A stretch of 47,500 bases of DNA from Calditrichota bacterium (GTDB taxonomy: Bacteria > Electryoneota > B3-LCP). The number at the start of each line of letters is the position of its first letter. Position 1 is the stretch's first letter. The notes below the pieces were generated by a model. That model worked only from the letters and a program-made list of their open reading frames with translations. It searched no databases and was not told where the DNA came from. The stretch lies in NCBI GenBank assembly GCA_020051775.1, contig JAGVQJ010000020.1, forward strand, positions 1 to 47,500, in the 5' to 3' direction. The translations under genes were made by a program, and so were the position numbers. Of the stretch, positions 8,400 through 19,302 are shown piece by piece.

Positions 8400-9170
8400 T
8401 CAGAGAATTGATTCTCCAGCGGCCACGATTTCCGCAAACGAGTCGGCCTTCAAGCAGGCGCCGCCGACCAGAGCGCCATCAATGTCTTTCTGGGACAACA
8501 ATTCCCGAGCGTTGTCCGGTTTGACGCTGCCGCCGTAGAGAATCAACATGGCTTGGGCGATTTGAGCATCATAGAGCTCTTCCACGCTCCGGCGGATGAA
8601 CAGGTGCATCGCTTGCGCCTGGGTTGGAGAAGCTGTGCGACCCGTGCCAATAGCCCATACTGGTTCGTAGGCAATAATCACCGGATGAATCTCCGTGGTC
8701 TTAATCTCACTCAAAGCCTGCACCACCTGTTCCCTAACTACCGATTCTTCCTGGCCCGCTTCGCGCTGTTCCAAGGTTTCACCCACGCAGACGATGGGAT
8801 TTAGGGCATGCTTTAGCGCCGCCATGATCTTCCGATTAACGCCCTGATCGGTTTCGTTGAAGAACTGTCGCCTCTCCGAATGTCCAATAATGACATATTC
8901 GCACCCCGCGCTTTTCAACATCGGCGCTGAAACTTCGCCGGTGAAAGCGCCGGATTCTTCTCCAGAAAGGTTTTGGCCGCCCACCGCGATGCGGGTGTCT
9001 TTGAGGATATCCACCGCCAGGTGCAGCATGGTGAAGGGCGGCATGACCGCTATACCGGCTTTTGTGAAGGGAGCCAGCCGGGTGCGCAGTTGACGCAACA
9101 ACTCCAGAGCGCCTTTGTCATCAACCGGATTAAGTTTCCAATTACCGGCAATTAGTTTGGTTCGAGACAT
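8400..9170 (-). CDS. tpiA: Triose-phosphate isomerase
   Basis: Interconverts dihydroxyacetone phosphate and glyceraldehyde 3-phosphate in the cytoplasm. The TIM-barrel signatures are all present: N-terminal KLIAGNWKLN (catalytic Lys), IIGHSERRQFF (catalytic His), AYEPVWAIGTG (catalytic Glu) and the phosphate-binding LYGGSVKPDN and DGALVGGACL. I chose the ATG at 9170, which gives the standard N-terminus MSRTKLIAGNWK and 256 residues. Another ATG four codons upstream (9182) is possible. It lies just after pgk in the glycolytic operon. Confidence 0.96.
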   Translation of the reverse strand: MSRTKLIAGNWKLNPVDDKGALELLRQLRTRLAPFTKAGIAVMPPFTMLHLAVDILKDTRIAVGGQNLSGEESGAFTGEVSAPMLKSAGCEYVIIGHSERRQFFNETDQGVNRKIMAALKHALNPIVCVGETLEQREAGQEESVVREQVVQALSEIKTTEIHPVIIAYEPVWAIGTGRTASPTQAQAMHLFIRRSVEELYDAQIAQAMLILYGGSVKPDNARELLSQKDIDGALVGGACLKADSFAEIVAAGESIL

Positions 9171-9183
9171 AAATGATCTCATA

Positions 9184-11399
<2,216 letters not shown>

Positions 11400-11418
11400 T
11401 CACAAATTTTATGTAATC

Positions 11419-12495
11419 TTAACTCAGATTCAACTTCTTCTTCAGCAACCCCGCCATCCCCACCGCGCGAAACGCCTTGAAATGTTCATTGGCGGCCAGG
11501 CGCGAAGCTTCATGAATGACCTTTTGGTAGCTCTCAGGGATGGAATCTATCTGCGCCTTGAATTGCTTGGTGGCTTCCTTGATGTTCTTGCCGTTATCCT
11601 TGGCCCATTTCTTCATCTCGGCCATCAGGTCGGCGGGCAGGTGTTCGTGGGCGATATTCTGCCAGAGCGTGCCGACATTGCCTTTGCGGATGCCGTATTC
11701 GGTGAACTGCCCCATCAGGTGCAGCGGCGTCCCGGTTATGCCGTGCTGAGCAATGCAGGTTCCATAAGGACGGATGGTGGCGTAAATGTCGCCCGTGCGC
11801 TTCAGGTCAATATTGACTTCTTCGCCGGGCAGGTAATTGCCGTGCTTGGACCCGTTGTTGATGGCCAGCAGGTCGGGATGGACACCGTTTTCGGTTAGCG
11901 ATTGGATGAACTTATGCGCCTCCTCCACAGTCGTCACTTCGCCCTCGGATCCGACTGTTTTGATCTCGCCCACTTCCACTTCCAGCCCGATGCCCATATC
12001 GCTGATCGGCTTCGCCAGCGCCGTGGTGATGCGAATGTTGTCATCCAATTCGTTGAAGGAGGCGTCAATGGCGAATGAGGTATACCCCGCCGCTAATTGC
12101 GCCTGGTTCAATTGCCGCGCGGATTCAAACGCCTTATCGGAAGTATCTTTCACCGTGGTGTGATCCGCATGGATGAAGAACGGTTTGGTGAAATCGTACC
12201 TTTCCGCGTACCCCAGGATGGTATCCACGAACATTTGCGGCGTCATGCCGGTGTATCCGCCATCCAGACCGCCTTCGGTTTTGGCCAGCTCGAAGCCGAC
12301 AATGGCGTCGGATTCTTCGGCGGCTTTCATGATTCCGGGGATAGCGTGGACAATGCGGATGTTGCAGGCCATGACCATGACCTTTTCATCACGTAGGGCC
12401 TTGATGATGGGGTGGAGGCCGATCAGACAGATCTTACTCGTCGCCCCCAATTTGGATTTGATATATTCCGGGCGCAAGTCAAGCAGGGTTTTCAT
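11419..12495 (-). CDS. fba: Class II (zinc) fructose-bisphosphate aldolase
   Basis: Predicted metal-dependent aldolase cleaving fructose 1,6-bisphosphate to triose phosphates. Class II features include the zinc-binding FFIHADHTTV, GLEVEVGEI (metal-ligand Glu), AINNGSKHGNY (second metal His) and QHGITGTPLHLM (third His, in place of the usual LHGGSGTP). It belongs to a longer, divergent class II branch (358 residues) rather than the E. coli FbaA or Bacillus FbaA forms. Its position between pfkA (10 nt upstream) and gapA supports the fructose bisphosphate role. A related KbaY/GatY-type ketose-bisphosphate aldolase activity cannot be excluded by sequence. Confidence 0.85.
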   Translation of the reverse strand: MKTLLDLRPEYIKSKLGATSKICLIGLHPIIKALRDEKVMVMACNIRIVHAIPGIMKAAEESDAIVGFELAKTEGGLDGGYTGMTPQMFVDTILGYAERYDFTKPFFIHADHTTVKDTSDKAFESARQLNQAQLAAGYTSFAIDASFNELDDNIRITTALAKPISDMGIGLEVEVGEIKTVGSEGEVTTVEEAHKFIQSLTENGVHPDLLAINNGSKHGNYLPGEEVNIDLKRTGDIYATIRPYGTCIAQHGITGTPLHLMGQFTEYGIRKGNVGTLWQNIAHEHLPADLMAEMKKWAKDNGKNIKEATKQFKAQIDSIPESYQKVIHEASRLAANEHFKAFRAVGMAGLLKKKLNLS

Positions 12496-12505
12496 AAAAA
12501 TGATC

Positions 12506-13531
12506 CTATCCGAAGAACACCGTCGCGATCTCGTAGAGCTCCATATCCACTTTCTTCGTCTCAGTAACAGCCTCGACCAGATCTACGGTGATGATTTTCT
12601 CAGACCGCAAGGCCACCATCTTGCCGAAATCTCCGTTCTTGACGGCATCCACGGCCTTCACGCCGAAGCGCGTCGCTAAAATGCGGTCGTAGGCGGTCGG
12701 TGAACCGCCGCGTTGGATGTGACCTAAGACCGTCAACCGGGTTTCGATGCCGAGACCATGCTCGATTTCGCTGGCCACAATGCGCCCGATACCGCCCAGA
12801 ATGGCGTGCCCGAAGGCATCTTTTTTCTCGCTTTGGAGGACCTGGGTGCCTTCCTTGGAAACCGCGCCCTCCGCCACCACCACGATGGAGAAGCTCTTGT
12901 GTTGGTGGCGCTTCTTCAATTTAGCGCATAGATCTTGAATGTCAAAGGGGATTTCTGGGATGATGATGGCGTCGGCTCCGCCGGCAATGCCCGCCATGAC
13001 GGCGATCCAACCGGATTCCCGACCCATGACTTCCACCACCATGATTCGGTGATGCGATTCGGCGGTCGTATGCAGCCTGTCTATGGCTTCAGTAACGATG
13101 GAAACGGCGGTATTGAACCCGAAGGTGAAGTCGGTGCCGTTGATGTCGTTGTCAATGGTTTTGGGGACGCCCAGAACTTTTATGCCGTCATTGTGCAGAG
13201 CCAGCGCCACTGATAGCGTATCCTCGCCGCCCACAGCGATCAAGGCATCTATCGAGTATTTCTTGATATGATCCTTGACTTTAGCCAGGTCGTCAGGGTT
13301 TTTCAGCGGATTGGTGCGAGAGGTGCCCAGAATGGTGCCTCCGCGATGCAGGATGCCGGAAACCGCATATAGAGAGAGCGGTTCGGCCTGACCCAGAACC
13401 AGACCGCGCCAGCCATTTTTAATCCCAAGAACATCCCAGCCATAAGTTTCTATGGCGCGGCGAGTAATGCCCCGGATCACAGCATTCAAACCCGGGCAAT
13501 CGCCCCCGCCGGTGAGCAGTCCGATACGCAT
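12506..13531 (-). CDS. pfkA: 6-phosphofructokinase, predicted PPi-dependent
   Basis: Phosphorylates fructose 6-phosphate. The 341-residue PFK fold is clear: GGGDCPGLNAVIRG, PKTIDNDI with catalytic D127 and D129, VMGRESGWIA, and VLGHIQRGGSPTA. Numbering runs in register with E. coli PfkA. At the two positions that separate donors in this family it has Asp104 (GGEDT) and Lys124 (PKTIDND), where ATP enzymes have Gly at both. That pattern is known for pyrophosphate-dependent enzymes, so PPi use and a reversible reaction are predicted. It is the first gene of the glycolytic operon, transcribed from the promoter at 13560-13588. Confidence 0.92.
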   Translation of the reverse strand: MRIGLLTGGGDCPGLNAVIRGITRRAIETYGWDVLGIKNGWRGLVLGQAEPLSLYAVSGILHRGGTILGTSRTNPLKNPDDLAKVKDHIKKYSIDALIAVGGEDTLSVALALHNDGIKVLGVPKTIDNDINGTDFTFGFNTAVSIVTEAIDRLHTTAESHHRIMVVEVMGRESGWIAVMAGIAGGADAIIIPEIPFDIQDLCAKLKKRHQHKSFSIVVVAEGAVSKEGTQVLQSEKKDAFGHAILGGIGRIVASEIEHGLGIETRLTVLGHIQRGGSPTAYDRILATRFGVKAVDAVKNGDFGKMVALRSEKIITVDLVEAVTETKKVDMELYEIATVFFG

Positions 13532-13559
13532 GTGTGGCCCCCGTTAAGTGTAAAATAGC

Positions 13560-13588
13560 AATTTAGTTAAAATTTCTATTAATGTCAA
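13560..13588 (-). promoter_or_regulatory. Promoter of the glycolytic operon
   Basis: On the minus strand, TTGACA (13588-13583), a 17-bp spacer and TAAATT (13565-13560) lie about 30 bp before the pfkA ATG. It is one of the best consensus matches in the window, and no other strong promoter is seen before secG. Confidence 0.8.
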
Positions 13589-13623
13589 GGGAAAAGGCGC
13601 TGAAATGGTTCGTGCTGTCACCG

Positions 13624-14865
13624 TTAAAATAAGTCAAAGCAGCGTGGCAAGGGGGCTGAAAACGCATTCTGGCAGAATTCTACCGTATCGTGTCCTTCAA
13701 AGGTCAACAATCCCTGTTCGTACGCAGTTCCGGCGCTCATATACCCACAAAACAACTGGGAGAAAGCGTCTATCGTACCCTGTACCAATCGTCCGGTTTT
13801 AGCTTCCGGATCCAGCATTTTCGCTCCCTTGCCGGAAAAACGAACGGCTATCCGCCGGTCGCCCAAGTGTTCGTCCATGACTTCCACCGTCAAATCACCA
13901 TGAACGCCGTTAAATTTCCGGCCTCCCTCAAAGGCGCTCTGCAGGTTAATCAGTCGGTACATCCAGCCCAGACTCATGGTAGCTGATTCGGCATAAAGAC
14001 GACGGATATTCTGGCGTGAGACGTCGCGCGGATCGTCCACCCAAAGATGAAAAGGCTCATCGGCAGGTAAAATGAACCGGGCTGTTTCCACCTGTTCTGA
14101 CTGCCGCGCGAAGTAGGAAAGCAACGCGTCGCGAGCATCCAAAGTGGAAGCCATCCATTCGTGTACCTCGATCTCCTGAGAAAAGATATTGGAAGGCGTG
14201 ATGGGATTATGTGAATAAATCGCATAACCGATCAGATCGCCGCTGAAGTGGGCTAAAGCCGCTACTTTCCCCTCGCCCAGGATGCGTTCGCGCCAGTATC
14301 TTGGATTACGGCGCAACATGCCGTTGGACTGCCTGCTCGAGGCTTCGTAGAAGGCTATAAGTGCGGGGAAATCATCTTCCCGCATCAGCTTCACAATTAG
14401 ATCAGTGTCATCCTCAAGTTCATTATAATCTTCCAGTTGCGATAAGGCGATGCGATACTGGCGAACTTCGCCGGCATAACCCCAACCCAGGCGCCGGTAA
14501 AAACGGTGCTGGAAGGGATAGAGGATCGAGGCGGCCACCCCCTGTTCATCCAGCGAATTGAGCGTTTCCCCGATCATGAACCCGGCTGCTCCCTGGCGGC
14601 GACGATCCGGGCGCACGGCCACCGAACCGATACCAATCACGGGAATTTCCGATTCCTCCATGTACATTGTGAATGGGTAAGCGATCATGCAGGCGATAAT
14701 ATCGCCGTCATCTGTCACCACCCAGACGTCTTCCAGGTGGCAGCGTGGGTTGTTGCCAAAAGCCGACTGGCGCTCTTCCAAAGTTAGGTCAACCAGGGGA
14801 TAGCACAACTGATGGAGCAGACCTAATGTGGGTAAATCGCCGGGTTGGGCAGTTCGTAGTTTCAT
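13624..14865 (-). CDS. Eis-like GNAT N-acetyltransferase
   Basis: A 413-residue protein of the Eis acetyltransferase family (N-terminal GNAT, second GNAT-like domain, C-terminal sterol-carrier-like domain). The acetyl-CoA loop is visible at residues 82-95 (VAVRPDRRRQGAAG). FYRRLGWGYAG (about 122-132) matches the region holding the catalytic Tyr of Eis. The chain ends in CFDLF, so the terminal Phe carboxylate used by Eis as a base is conserved. Mycobacterial Eis acetylates aminoglycosides and protein or peptide amines; the substrate here is unknown. It is the last gene of the comM cluster, 1 nt from the upstream small gene. Confidence 0.85.
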   Translation of the reverse strand: MKLRTAQPGDLPTLGLLHQLCYPLVDLTLEERQSAFGNNPRCHLEDVWVVTDDGDIIACMIAYPFTMYMEESEIPVIGIGSVAVRPDRRRQGAAGFMIGETLNSLDEQGVAASILYPFQHRFYRRLGWGYAGEVRQYRIALSQLEDYNELEDDTDLIVKLMREDDFPALIAFYEASSRQSNGMLRRNPRYWRERILGEGKVAALAHFSGDLIGYAIYSHNPITPSNIFSQEIEVHEWMASTLDARDALLSYFARQSEQVETARFILPADEPFHLWVDDPRDVSRQNIRRLYAESATMSLGWMYRLINLQSAFEGGRKFNGVHGDLTVEVMDEHLGDRRIAVRFSGKGAKMLDPEAKTGRLVQGTIDAFSQLFCGYMSAGTAYEQGLLTFEGHDTVEFCQNAFSAPLPRCFDLF

Positions 14866-14866
14866 G

Positions 14867-15160
14867 TTAATCCTGTTGGCAGAAGTATTCGATCCAATGG
14901 TGAAAGCGCGCGCCGTAGATCATCTCATATAGATCCATCTGGTCGGGAATAATGCGCCCGGCGGCTTCGCGCGTGGCGGTTTCCATTTCGCGTGCTTGAG
15001 ACTTGCTGAAGCGTCCGGTAACGATCAGCCGCCCGGTATTATCCACGAGGTTTGACAGGGTTCGTAACTTGCGATCTTCCTTTTGTTGGTCAGGCGTCAG
15101 GCTGTAGTATAGTTTATCCATACTATAATCAACTAGGTTCATTTTTATGTCATTTGCCAT
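14867..15160 (-). CDS. Hypothetical protein, 97 residues
   Basis: I do not recognise a family. The protein is soluble and mainly helical, with a charged middle (PDQQKEDRKLRTLSNLVDN) and a conserved-looking end rich in aromatics (MDLYEMIYGARFHHWIEYF). It has no signal peptide, membrane segment or cysteine pair. It overlaps the 3' end of the Mut7-C gene by 11 nt and runs 1 nt from the Eis-like gene, so it is almost certainly translated as part of that operon. A second in-frame ATG seven codons in (MNLVDYSMDKLYY) is an alternative start. Confidence 0.6.
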   Translation of the reverse strand: MANDIKMNLVDYSMDKLYYSLTPDQQKEDRKLRTLSNLVDNTGRLIVTGRFSKSQAREMETATREAAGRIIPDQMDLYEMIYGARFHHWIEYFCQQD

Positions 15161-15641
15161 TTGTCATTTTAATAATCCACCCCCATTCTGCCAATCTCTT
15201 AGCCATCCGTTTCAAATGACTCCCCTGCCAGTACACTCGTCCGCAAACGAGGCATTCATAGAATCGGTCATGGGATTTCAGGATGTTCTCCGGCGCTCGG
15301 TTCAACACCACCTCCCGAGGCACTAACCGGAGGAGGGCGTTGTCCTTCAAGCAGCGCGAGAAGGGATCAGCCAAAAACTTAAGTGAAAATTGCCGGTCCA
15401 ATTCCTCCAATTGTCCCGGCACCTCCCAAGAAGATACGAGGAAATATCGAATACCGTACTGCAGGTTCAACTCTTCCGGATTGGTTCTGATCCAGACGCG
15501 GCGTTCTTCAATGGCTATTTCTATAACATCTGATGACTTCAGATTCGACCGATTCAGGGCGTCAAAACCCAGCATTCGCAACGCCCGGCACAAGGGAAAC
15601 AGACCCGGATCCGTGATGAATCGGATCGGAAACGTTTCCAT
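15150..15641 (-). CDS. Mut7-C (DUF82) domain protein, degenerate
   Basis: A 163-residue protein resembling the Mut7-C RNase domain, a PIN-like fold followed by a zinc ribbon. The N-terminal part FITDPGLFPLCRALRMLGF keeps the expected acidic residue and helix. The C-terminal ribbon keeps one CxxC knuckle and the family hallmark (ECLVCGRVYWQGSHLKRM). Differences from typical members: the TRD motif after strand 4 reads RTN, and the first CxxC of the ribbon is absent (APENILKSHDRF at that place). Nuclease activity is therefore doubtful. It lies 1 nt after the comM stop and overlaps the next gene by 11 nt. Confidence 0.7.
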   Translation of the reverse strand: METFPIRFITDPGLFPLCRALRMLGFDALNRSNLKSSDVIEIAIEERRVWIRTNPEELNLQYGIRYFLVSSWEVPGQLEELDRQFSLKFLADPFSRCLKDNALLRLVPREVVLNRAPENILKSHDRFYECLVCGRVYWQGSHLKRMAKRLAEWGWIIKMTNGK

Positions 15642-15642
15642 T

Positions 15643-17172
15643 TCATTTCTCCCGATCCAGGCTGCGGTACTGAATGGCTTCGGCTACGTGCACTGGAGAG
15701 ATCGCTTCGACATCCTCGATATCGGCGATGGTGCGGCTGACTTTCAAAATGCGGTCGAAAGCTCTGGCAGACAGCCCCAGGCGGTCAATGGCCGTGCGCA
15801 GCATGTTCATCCCGGCGTCATCCAGATGGCAATACTTGCGCAGCTCCTTGGAGGTCATGTGGGCATTGGCGTATATGCCTTTCAGGTCCTTAAACCGGTG
15901 GAGTTGCCGCTGCCGGGCTTCCTGCACTCTTTCCCGGATCTTTGCTGACGATTCACCATCGGTTATGGAAGCTAAATGCTCGAACTTCACCGAAGGAACT
16001 TCAATGTGTATGTCAATGCGATCTAAGAGCGGTCCCGAGACATGAGACCGATAGCGCTGCACGTTCAGCGGAGTGCAGGTACAGGTGTTGGCGGCGTCTC
16101 CATAAAAGCCGCAAGGACAGGGGTTCATGGCCGCCACCAGCATGAAACGTGCCGGATAAGTGGTGGAAATCTGCGCTCGCGACAGCGTCACGCGGGTATC
16201 CTCCATGGGCTGGCGCATGACCTCCAAGACATTCTTCTTGAACTCCGGCAGCTCGTCTAAGAAGAGTACTCCGTTATGCGCCAGAGACACCTCGCCGGGG
16301 CGCGGATAGGCTCCTCCGCCGATGAGTCCGGCATCCGAAATCGTGTGGTGTGGGGAACGGAAAGGCCGTGTGGCTAAAAGTGGTACACCGGAGGGTAGAT
16401 AGCCGGCAATGGAGTGGATCTTGGTCGTTTCCAGCGCCTCCTCCAGAGTCATCTGCGGCAGGATAGTGGGGAAGCGTTTGGCTAACATGGTTTTGCCCGA
16501 ACCCGGAGGTCCGATCATGATCAGGTTGTGGCTGCCCGCTGCCGCGATCTCCAGGGATCGCTTGGCGGCATCTTGACCTTTCACGTCTTTCAGATCTACG
16601 GGGTAGCGAGCATGCTGAGTGAACAGATCGGCGACGTTCTCAACGGTGGGCGTTAAATCCAACTCGCCGTTCAGAAAGCCGATCACCTGCGCCAGATTCT
16701 GCACACCATAAACTTTGAGGCCCGGCACCATGGCGGCCTCGGCGGCATTTTCCATGGGGACGATGACCGATTCGTACTTATTATCCTTGGCCGCCAGCGC
16801 GATGGATAGCGTGCCGTGTACCGGGCGCACGTTGCCTTCCAGGGACAACTCGCCTACAATCACGCGCTTGTCCAGGGAATCGCTCTCCACCTGGCCCGAT
16901 GCGGCCATAATCCCCAGTGCGATGGGCAGGTCGTAACTGGAACCCTCCTTGCGCACATCCGCCGGAGCCAGGTTGATGGTCACGTTTTTTTGTGGGAAAA
17001 TATATCCGCAGTTGCGGATAGCAGCGTAAACGCGTTCCTTGGATTCCTTGACAGCGTTATCCGGCAGCCCCACCATAGCATAGCGGGGCATGAATCCTTC
17101 CAGGTTGGTTTCCACGCTGATGATGTAGCCGTCAATGCCGTGCGTGGCTGCCGAAAAGACCGTTCTAACCAT
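15643..17172 (-). CDS. comM: YifB/ComM family Mg-chelatase-like AAA ATPase
   Basis: A 509-residue ATPase. In naturally competent bacteria ComM is a hexameric helicase that promotes branch migration during DNA integration. An N-terminal Lon-protease-like domain covers about residues 1-170 (AMVGLPDNAVKESKERV). The AAA+ core has Walker A at 221-228 (GPPGSGKT) and Walker B in GVLFLDELPEF. A Cys-rich insertion (NPCPCGFYGD ... CTCTP) precedes the C-terminal helical Mg-chelatase domain. I chose the ATG at 17172, preceded by GGAG; a TTG at 17196 would extend it by eight residues. It has its own promoter. With comF at the window start it hints at DNA uptake, though no pilus genes are visible. Confidence 0.93.
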   Translation of the reverse strand: MVRTVFSAATHGIDGYIISVETNLEGFMPRYAMVGLPDNAVKESKERVYAAIRNCGYIFPQKNVTINLAPADVRKEGSSYDLPIALGIMAASGQVESDSLDKRVIVGELSLEGNVRPVHGTLSIALAAKDNKYESVIVPMENAAEAAMVPGLKVYGVQNLAQVIGFLNGELDLTPTVENVADLFTQHARYPVDLKDVKGQDAAKRSLEIAAAGSHNLIMIGPPGSGKTMLAKRFPTILPQMTLEEALETTKIHSIAGYLPSGVPLLATRPFRSPHHTISDAGLIGGGAYPRPGEVSLAHNGVLFLDELPEFKKNVLEVMRQPMEDTRVTLSRAQISTTYPARFMLVAAMNPCPCGFYGDAANTCTCTPLNVQRYRSHVSGPLLDRIDIHIEVPSVKFEHLASITDGESSAKIRERVQEARQRQLHRFKDLKGIYANAHMTSKELRKYCHLDDAGMNMLRTAIDRLGLSARAFDRILKVSRTIADIEDVEAISPVHVAEAIQYRSLDREK

Positions 17173-17231
17173 GAGACTCCATAGATCGTGAATCAATTAG
17201 CGTGAAGCGATCATCGAAAACCGCAACCCGT

Positions 17232-17260
17232 AATTTACAGCCAAAAGTCGCGATTGTCAA
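17232..17260 (-). promoter_or_regulatory. Promoter of the comM operon
   Basis: On the minus strand, TTGACA (17260-17255), a 17-bp spacer and TAAATT (17237-17232) lie about 60 bp before the comM ATG. Both hexamers are identical to those of the glycolytic operon promoter. Confidence 0.78.
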
Positions 17261-17269
17261 GTGGAAGTT

Positions 17270-17304
17270 GCCGCCAGAATTAAAGCGCAGCCGTTTCTGG
17301 CGGC
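17270..17304 (-). terminator. Hairpin after the last glycosyltransferase gene
   Basis: A perfect 10-bp inverted repeat (GCCGCCAGAA at 17270-17279 and TTCTGGCGGC at 17295-17304) with a 15-nt loop begins immediately after the glycosyltransferase stop codon. There is no U-tract, so it may end the transcript only weakly or protect its 3' end. It also isolates the comM promoter. Confidence 0.5.
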
Positions 17305-17305
17305 G

Positions 17306-18223
17306 CTACGAAGAACGCATCGCTTTCTCAAACCCTCTTCGATATGCCGCCCAAATCAGATACGTCAGCAGCGGGGCGGGGAGTCGGTGGTTAGATAAGG
17401 CCTCGGCCAGCCGCGCCAGCGGACGAAACCATACTTCTGCTGTAATTAAACGACGCCCTATCGCGGTCATTCGTCTTACTGGGGAAGAGGATACCAGATC
17501 GTCAACGTATAATTCGGCGGCAAATTCCGGGTGGAGTTCCAGGAGGCGAGGAATGCTCTCGCTACCATATCTCTCCAACAGGTCGAGCATTTCGCCTAAA
17601 GGTCGCAGGTGATGATGATAACCGATAGCCTCGGGGACGTAAAACAAGTGAGATCCCAGTTTTTTGAATCGCAACCCCAATTCCTGATCTTCGCCATAGA
17701 AGTCGAATTGCGGATTGAAGCGACCTGCCTCCTCAAAAAGCGAACGTGGAAAAGAAGCCAACCCTGAAGCGAAATAGCGGCCCGGGAGTTCCTGCCCTGG
17801 GGGAATTTTGGCGCCACCCCGAGTGATGTAATAGCGCGGCAGAGCTTTGTTCGCCAGGTGCGAAGGGTATCGTAAAGCGCCCACTCCCACCGCTCGATCC
17901 CTGGTCTGGTGCAGCGCCAGGTGAGCCGGCAAATAACCGGGGTTGACCTCAATATCGGCATCCAACAGGAGCATGATGTCTCCGCGAGCGCGGTCAATAC
18001 CAAAGTTGCGGGCGGCGGCCCGGCCTTGATTCTCGGGATGACGCAGCAACCGAAGATCCAACCCCCCGGCATGAGCTTTCACTTCATGGCTGGTGCCATC
18101 GGTGGAAGCGTCATCTACTACGATGACTTCGAACTCCGATGTTTCTTGCCGGGCGAGCGCATCCAAAGTTAACGAAATCGTTTGGGCGGCGTTGTAGGCC
18201 GGGATGACGATCGAGGCCTTCAT
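17306..18223 (-). CDS. Family 2 glycosyltransferase
   Basis: A 305-residue GT-A enzyme using a nucleotide-sugar donor. N-terminal SIVIPAYNAAQTI, then VIVVDDASTDGT, NQGRAAARNFGIDRA and the metal-binding LLLDADIEV (D88 and D90) are standard. FYGEDQELGLRFKKLG (ED motif, around residue 175) provides the acceptor-side acidic residues. No membrane segment is obvious apart from a mildly hydrophobic C-terminal stretch (LLTYLIWAAYRRGF). Its ATG overlaps the stop of the preceding family 4 enzyme by 4 nt. It is the last gene of the polyglutamate/glycosyltransferase operon. Sugar and acceptor are unknown. Confidence 0.92.
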   Translation of the reverse strand: MKASIVIPAYNAAQTISLTLDALARQETSEFEVIVVDDASTDGTSHEVKAHAGGLDLRLLRHPENQGRAAARNFGIDRARGDIMLLLDADIEVNPGYLPAHLALHQTRDRAVGVGALRYPSHLANKALPRYYITRGGAKIPPGQELPGRYFASGLASFPRSLFEEAGRFNPQFDFYGEDQELGLRFKKLGSHLFYVPEAIGYHHHLRPLGEMLDLLERYGSESIPRLLELHPEFAAELYVDDLVSSSPVRRMTAIGRRLITAEVWFRPLARLAEALSNHRLPAPLLTYLIWAAYRRGFEKAMRSS

Positions 18224-19302
18224 GATTTTGAATCCAGGATAGTTTCCAGCAGTGCGGCAGACCGGCGCCAGGTAAAACGAGATGCGGTTTCCAACCCGGC
18301 TTGCGCGAGGCGACTTCGCAACGCTGAATCATCCATACAGGCAGCAAGGGCGCGAGCCAGAGCGGCAATATCGCGGGGGGGGATCAAGTGGCAATTTAAA
18401 TTGTGCTGGGCATATTCGCGCACTCCGCCACAATCGGCAATGACCGTAGCCAGACCGCAAGCCATGGCTTCTAAAGGGGGTAACCCGAAGCCTTCAGCCC
18501 AAGATGGGTAAACTAACAAGTCGGCGGCCCGGAAGGCGGCCGTTAACTCGCCGTCAGTGGCCGCACCGAAAACCTTATGCGGGAATTTCGCCTCGCTAAG
18601 ATCCACCTCCTGGCGTGCGACGACCCAAAGCTGAAAGCGGCGCTCAGAACCTTCCCGTGCCAGGCGATTTAATGCCGCCACTAAATCCGGTAAGCCCTTG
18701 CGTGGATCGGGAGATCCCAGCGCGATCAGGGTGAACAGGTCATCGCGCACCATGAGCGGCCCCCCCTCCCGAAAAATGGAGGGATTGACTCCGCCGGGTA
18801 TGATCGGGCAATTGCGGCCTCGACCATGCCGCAGGCGCGTGGCCGTCCATGAGCTATTGGCAACATATTTCAATGGAAGGTTGTGCGAGAGATCAGCCAA
18901 GCGCCGGTAAAGTCCCAGCATGACGTTGGAATCCAACCCGGCGCGGGCGTCAAGAATAACGCGCTCGTCACCCGTCGCATAGACCAGCACCCGCGCATTG
19001 CGCAGTTTCCCGGCTGCCCAACCGATCAAGGGTGAGGGTGGGCCGAGGCAGATTATCCAATCGCAAGGGGGAACATTTACCAAAAGCGCAGGGGCATTTA
19101 AAATCATGGAGGAGAGCGGGGGTTCCAGATCGAGGCCGCAGGCAGTCCCTCGCACTCCGGCAGGCAGAGGCACTTCGCGGCGACCGCTGGGGTAGAGAAT
19201 CTCAACTTCATGACCGCGATCCACCAGCCGCGCTGACAATTCGCAGACCGCCCGTGCATGCGCGCTGACAGTCATGTCCGGGACGATCCAGACTATTTTC
19301 AT
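18220..19302 (-). CDS. GT-B glycosyltransferase (family 4-like)
   Basis: A 360-residue retaining glycosyltransferase with two Rossmann domains. The C-terminal donor domain has IALGSPDPRKGLPDL, AADLLVYPSWAEGFGLPPLEAM with the E-x7-E pair E270/E278, and GLATVIADCGGVREY. The N-terminal acceptor domain starts MKIVWIVPDMTVSAHARA. It overlaps the genes on both sides by 4 nt (ATGA-type), so all three glycosyltransferases are translationally coupled. It belongs to the operon that begins with pgsB. Donor and acceptor cannot be predicted. Confidence 0.92.
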   Translation of the reverse strand: MKIVWIVPDMTVSAHARAVCELSARLVDRGHEVEILYPSGRREVPLPAGVRGTACGLDLEPPLSSMILNAPALLVNVPPCDWIICLGPPSPLIGWAAGKLRNARVLVYATGDERVILDARAGLDSNVMLGLYRRLADLSHNLPLKYVANSSWTATRLRHGRGRNCPIIPGGVNPSIFREGGPLMVRDDLFTLIALGSPDPRKGLPDLVAALNRLAREGSERRFQLWVVARQEVDLSEAKFPHKVFGAATDGELTAAFRAADLLVYPSWAEGFGLPPLEAMACGLATVIADCGGVREYAQHNLNCHLIPPRDIAALARALAACMDDSALRSRLAQAGLETASRFTWRRSAALLETILDSKS

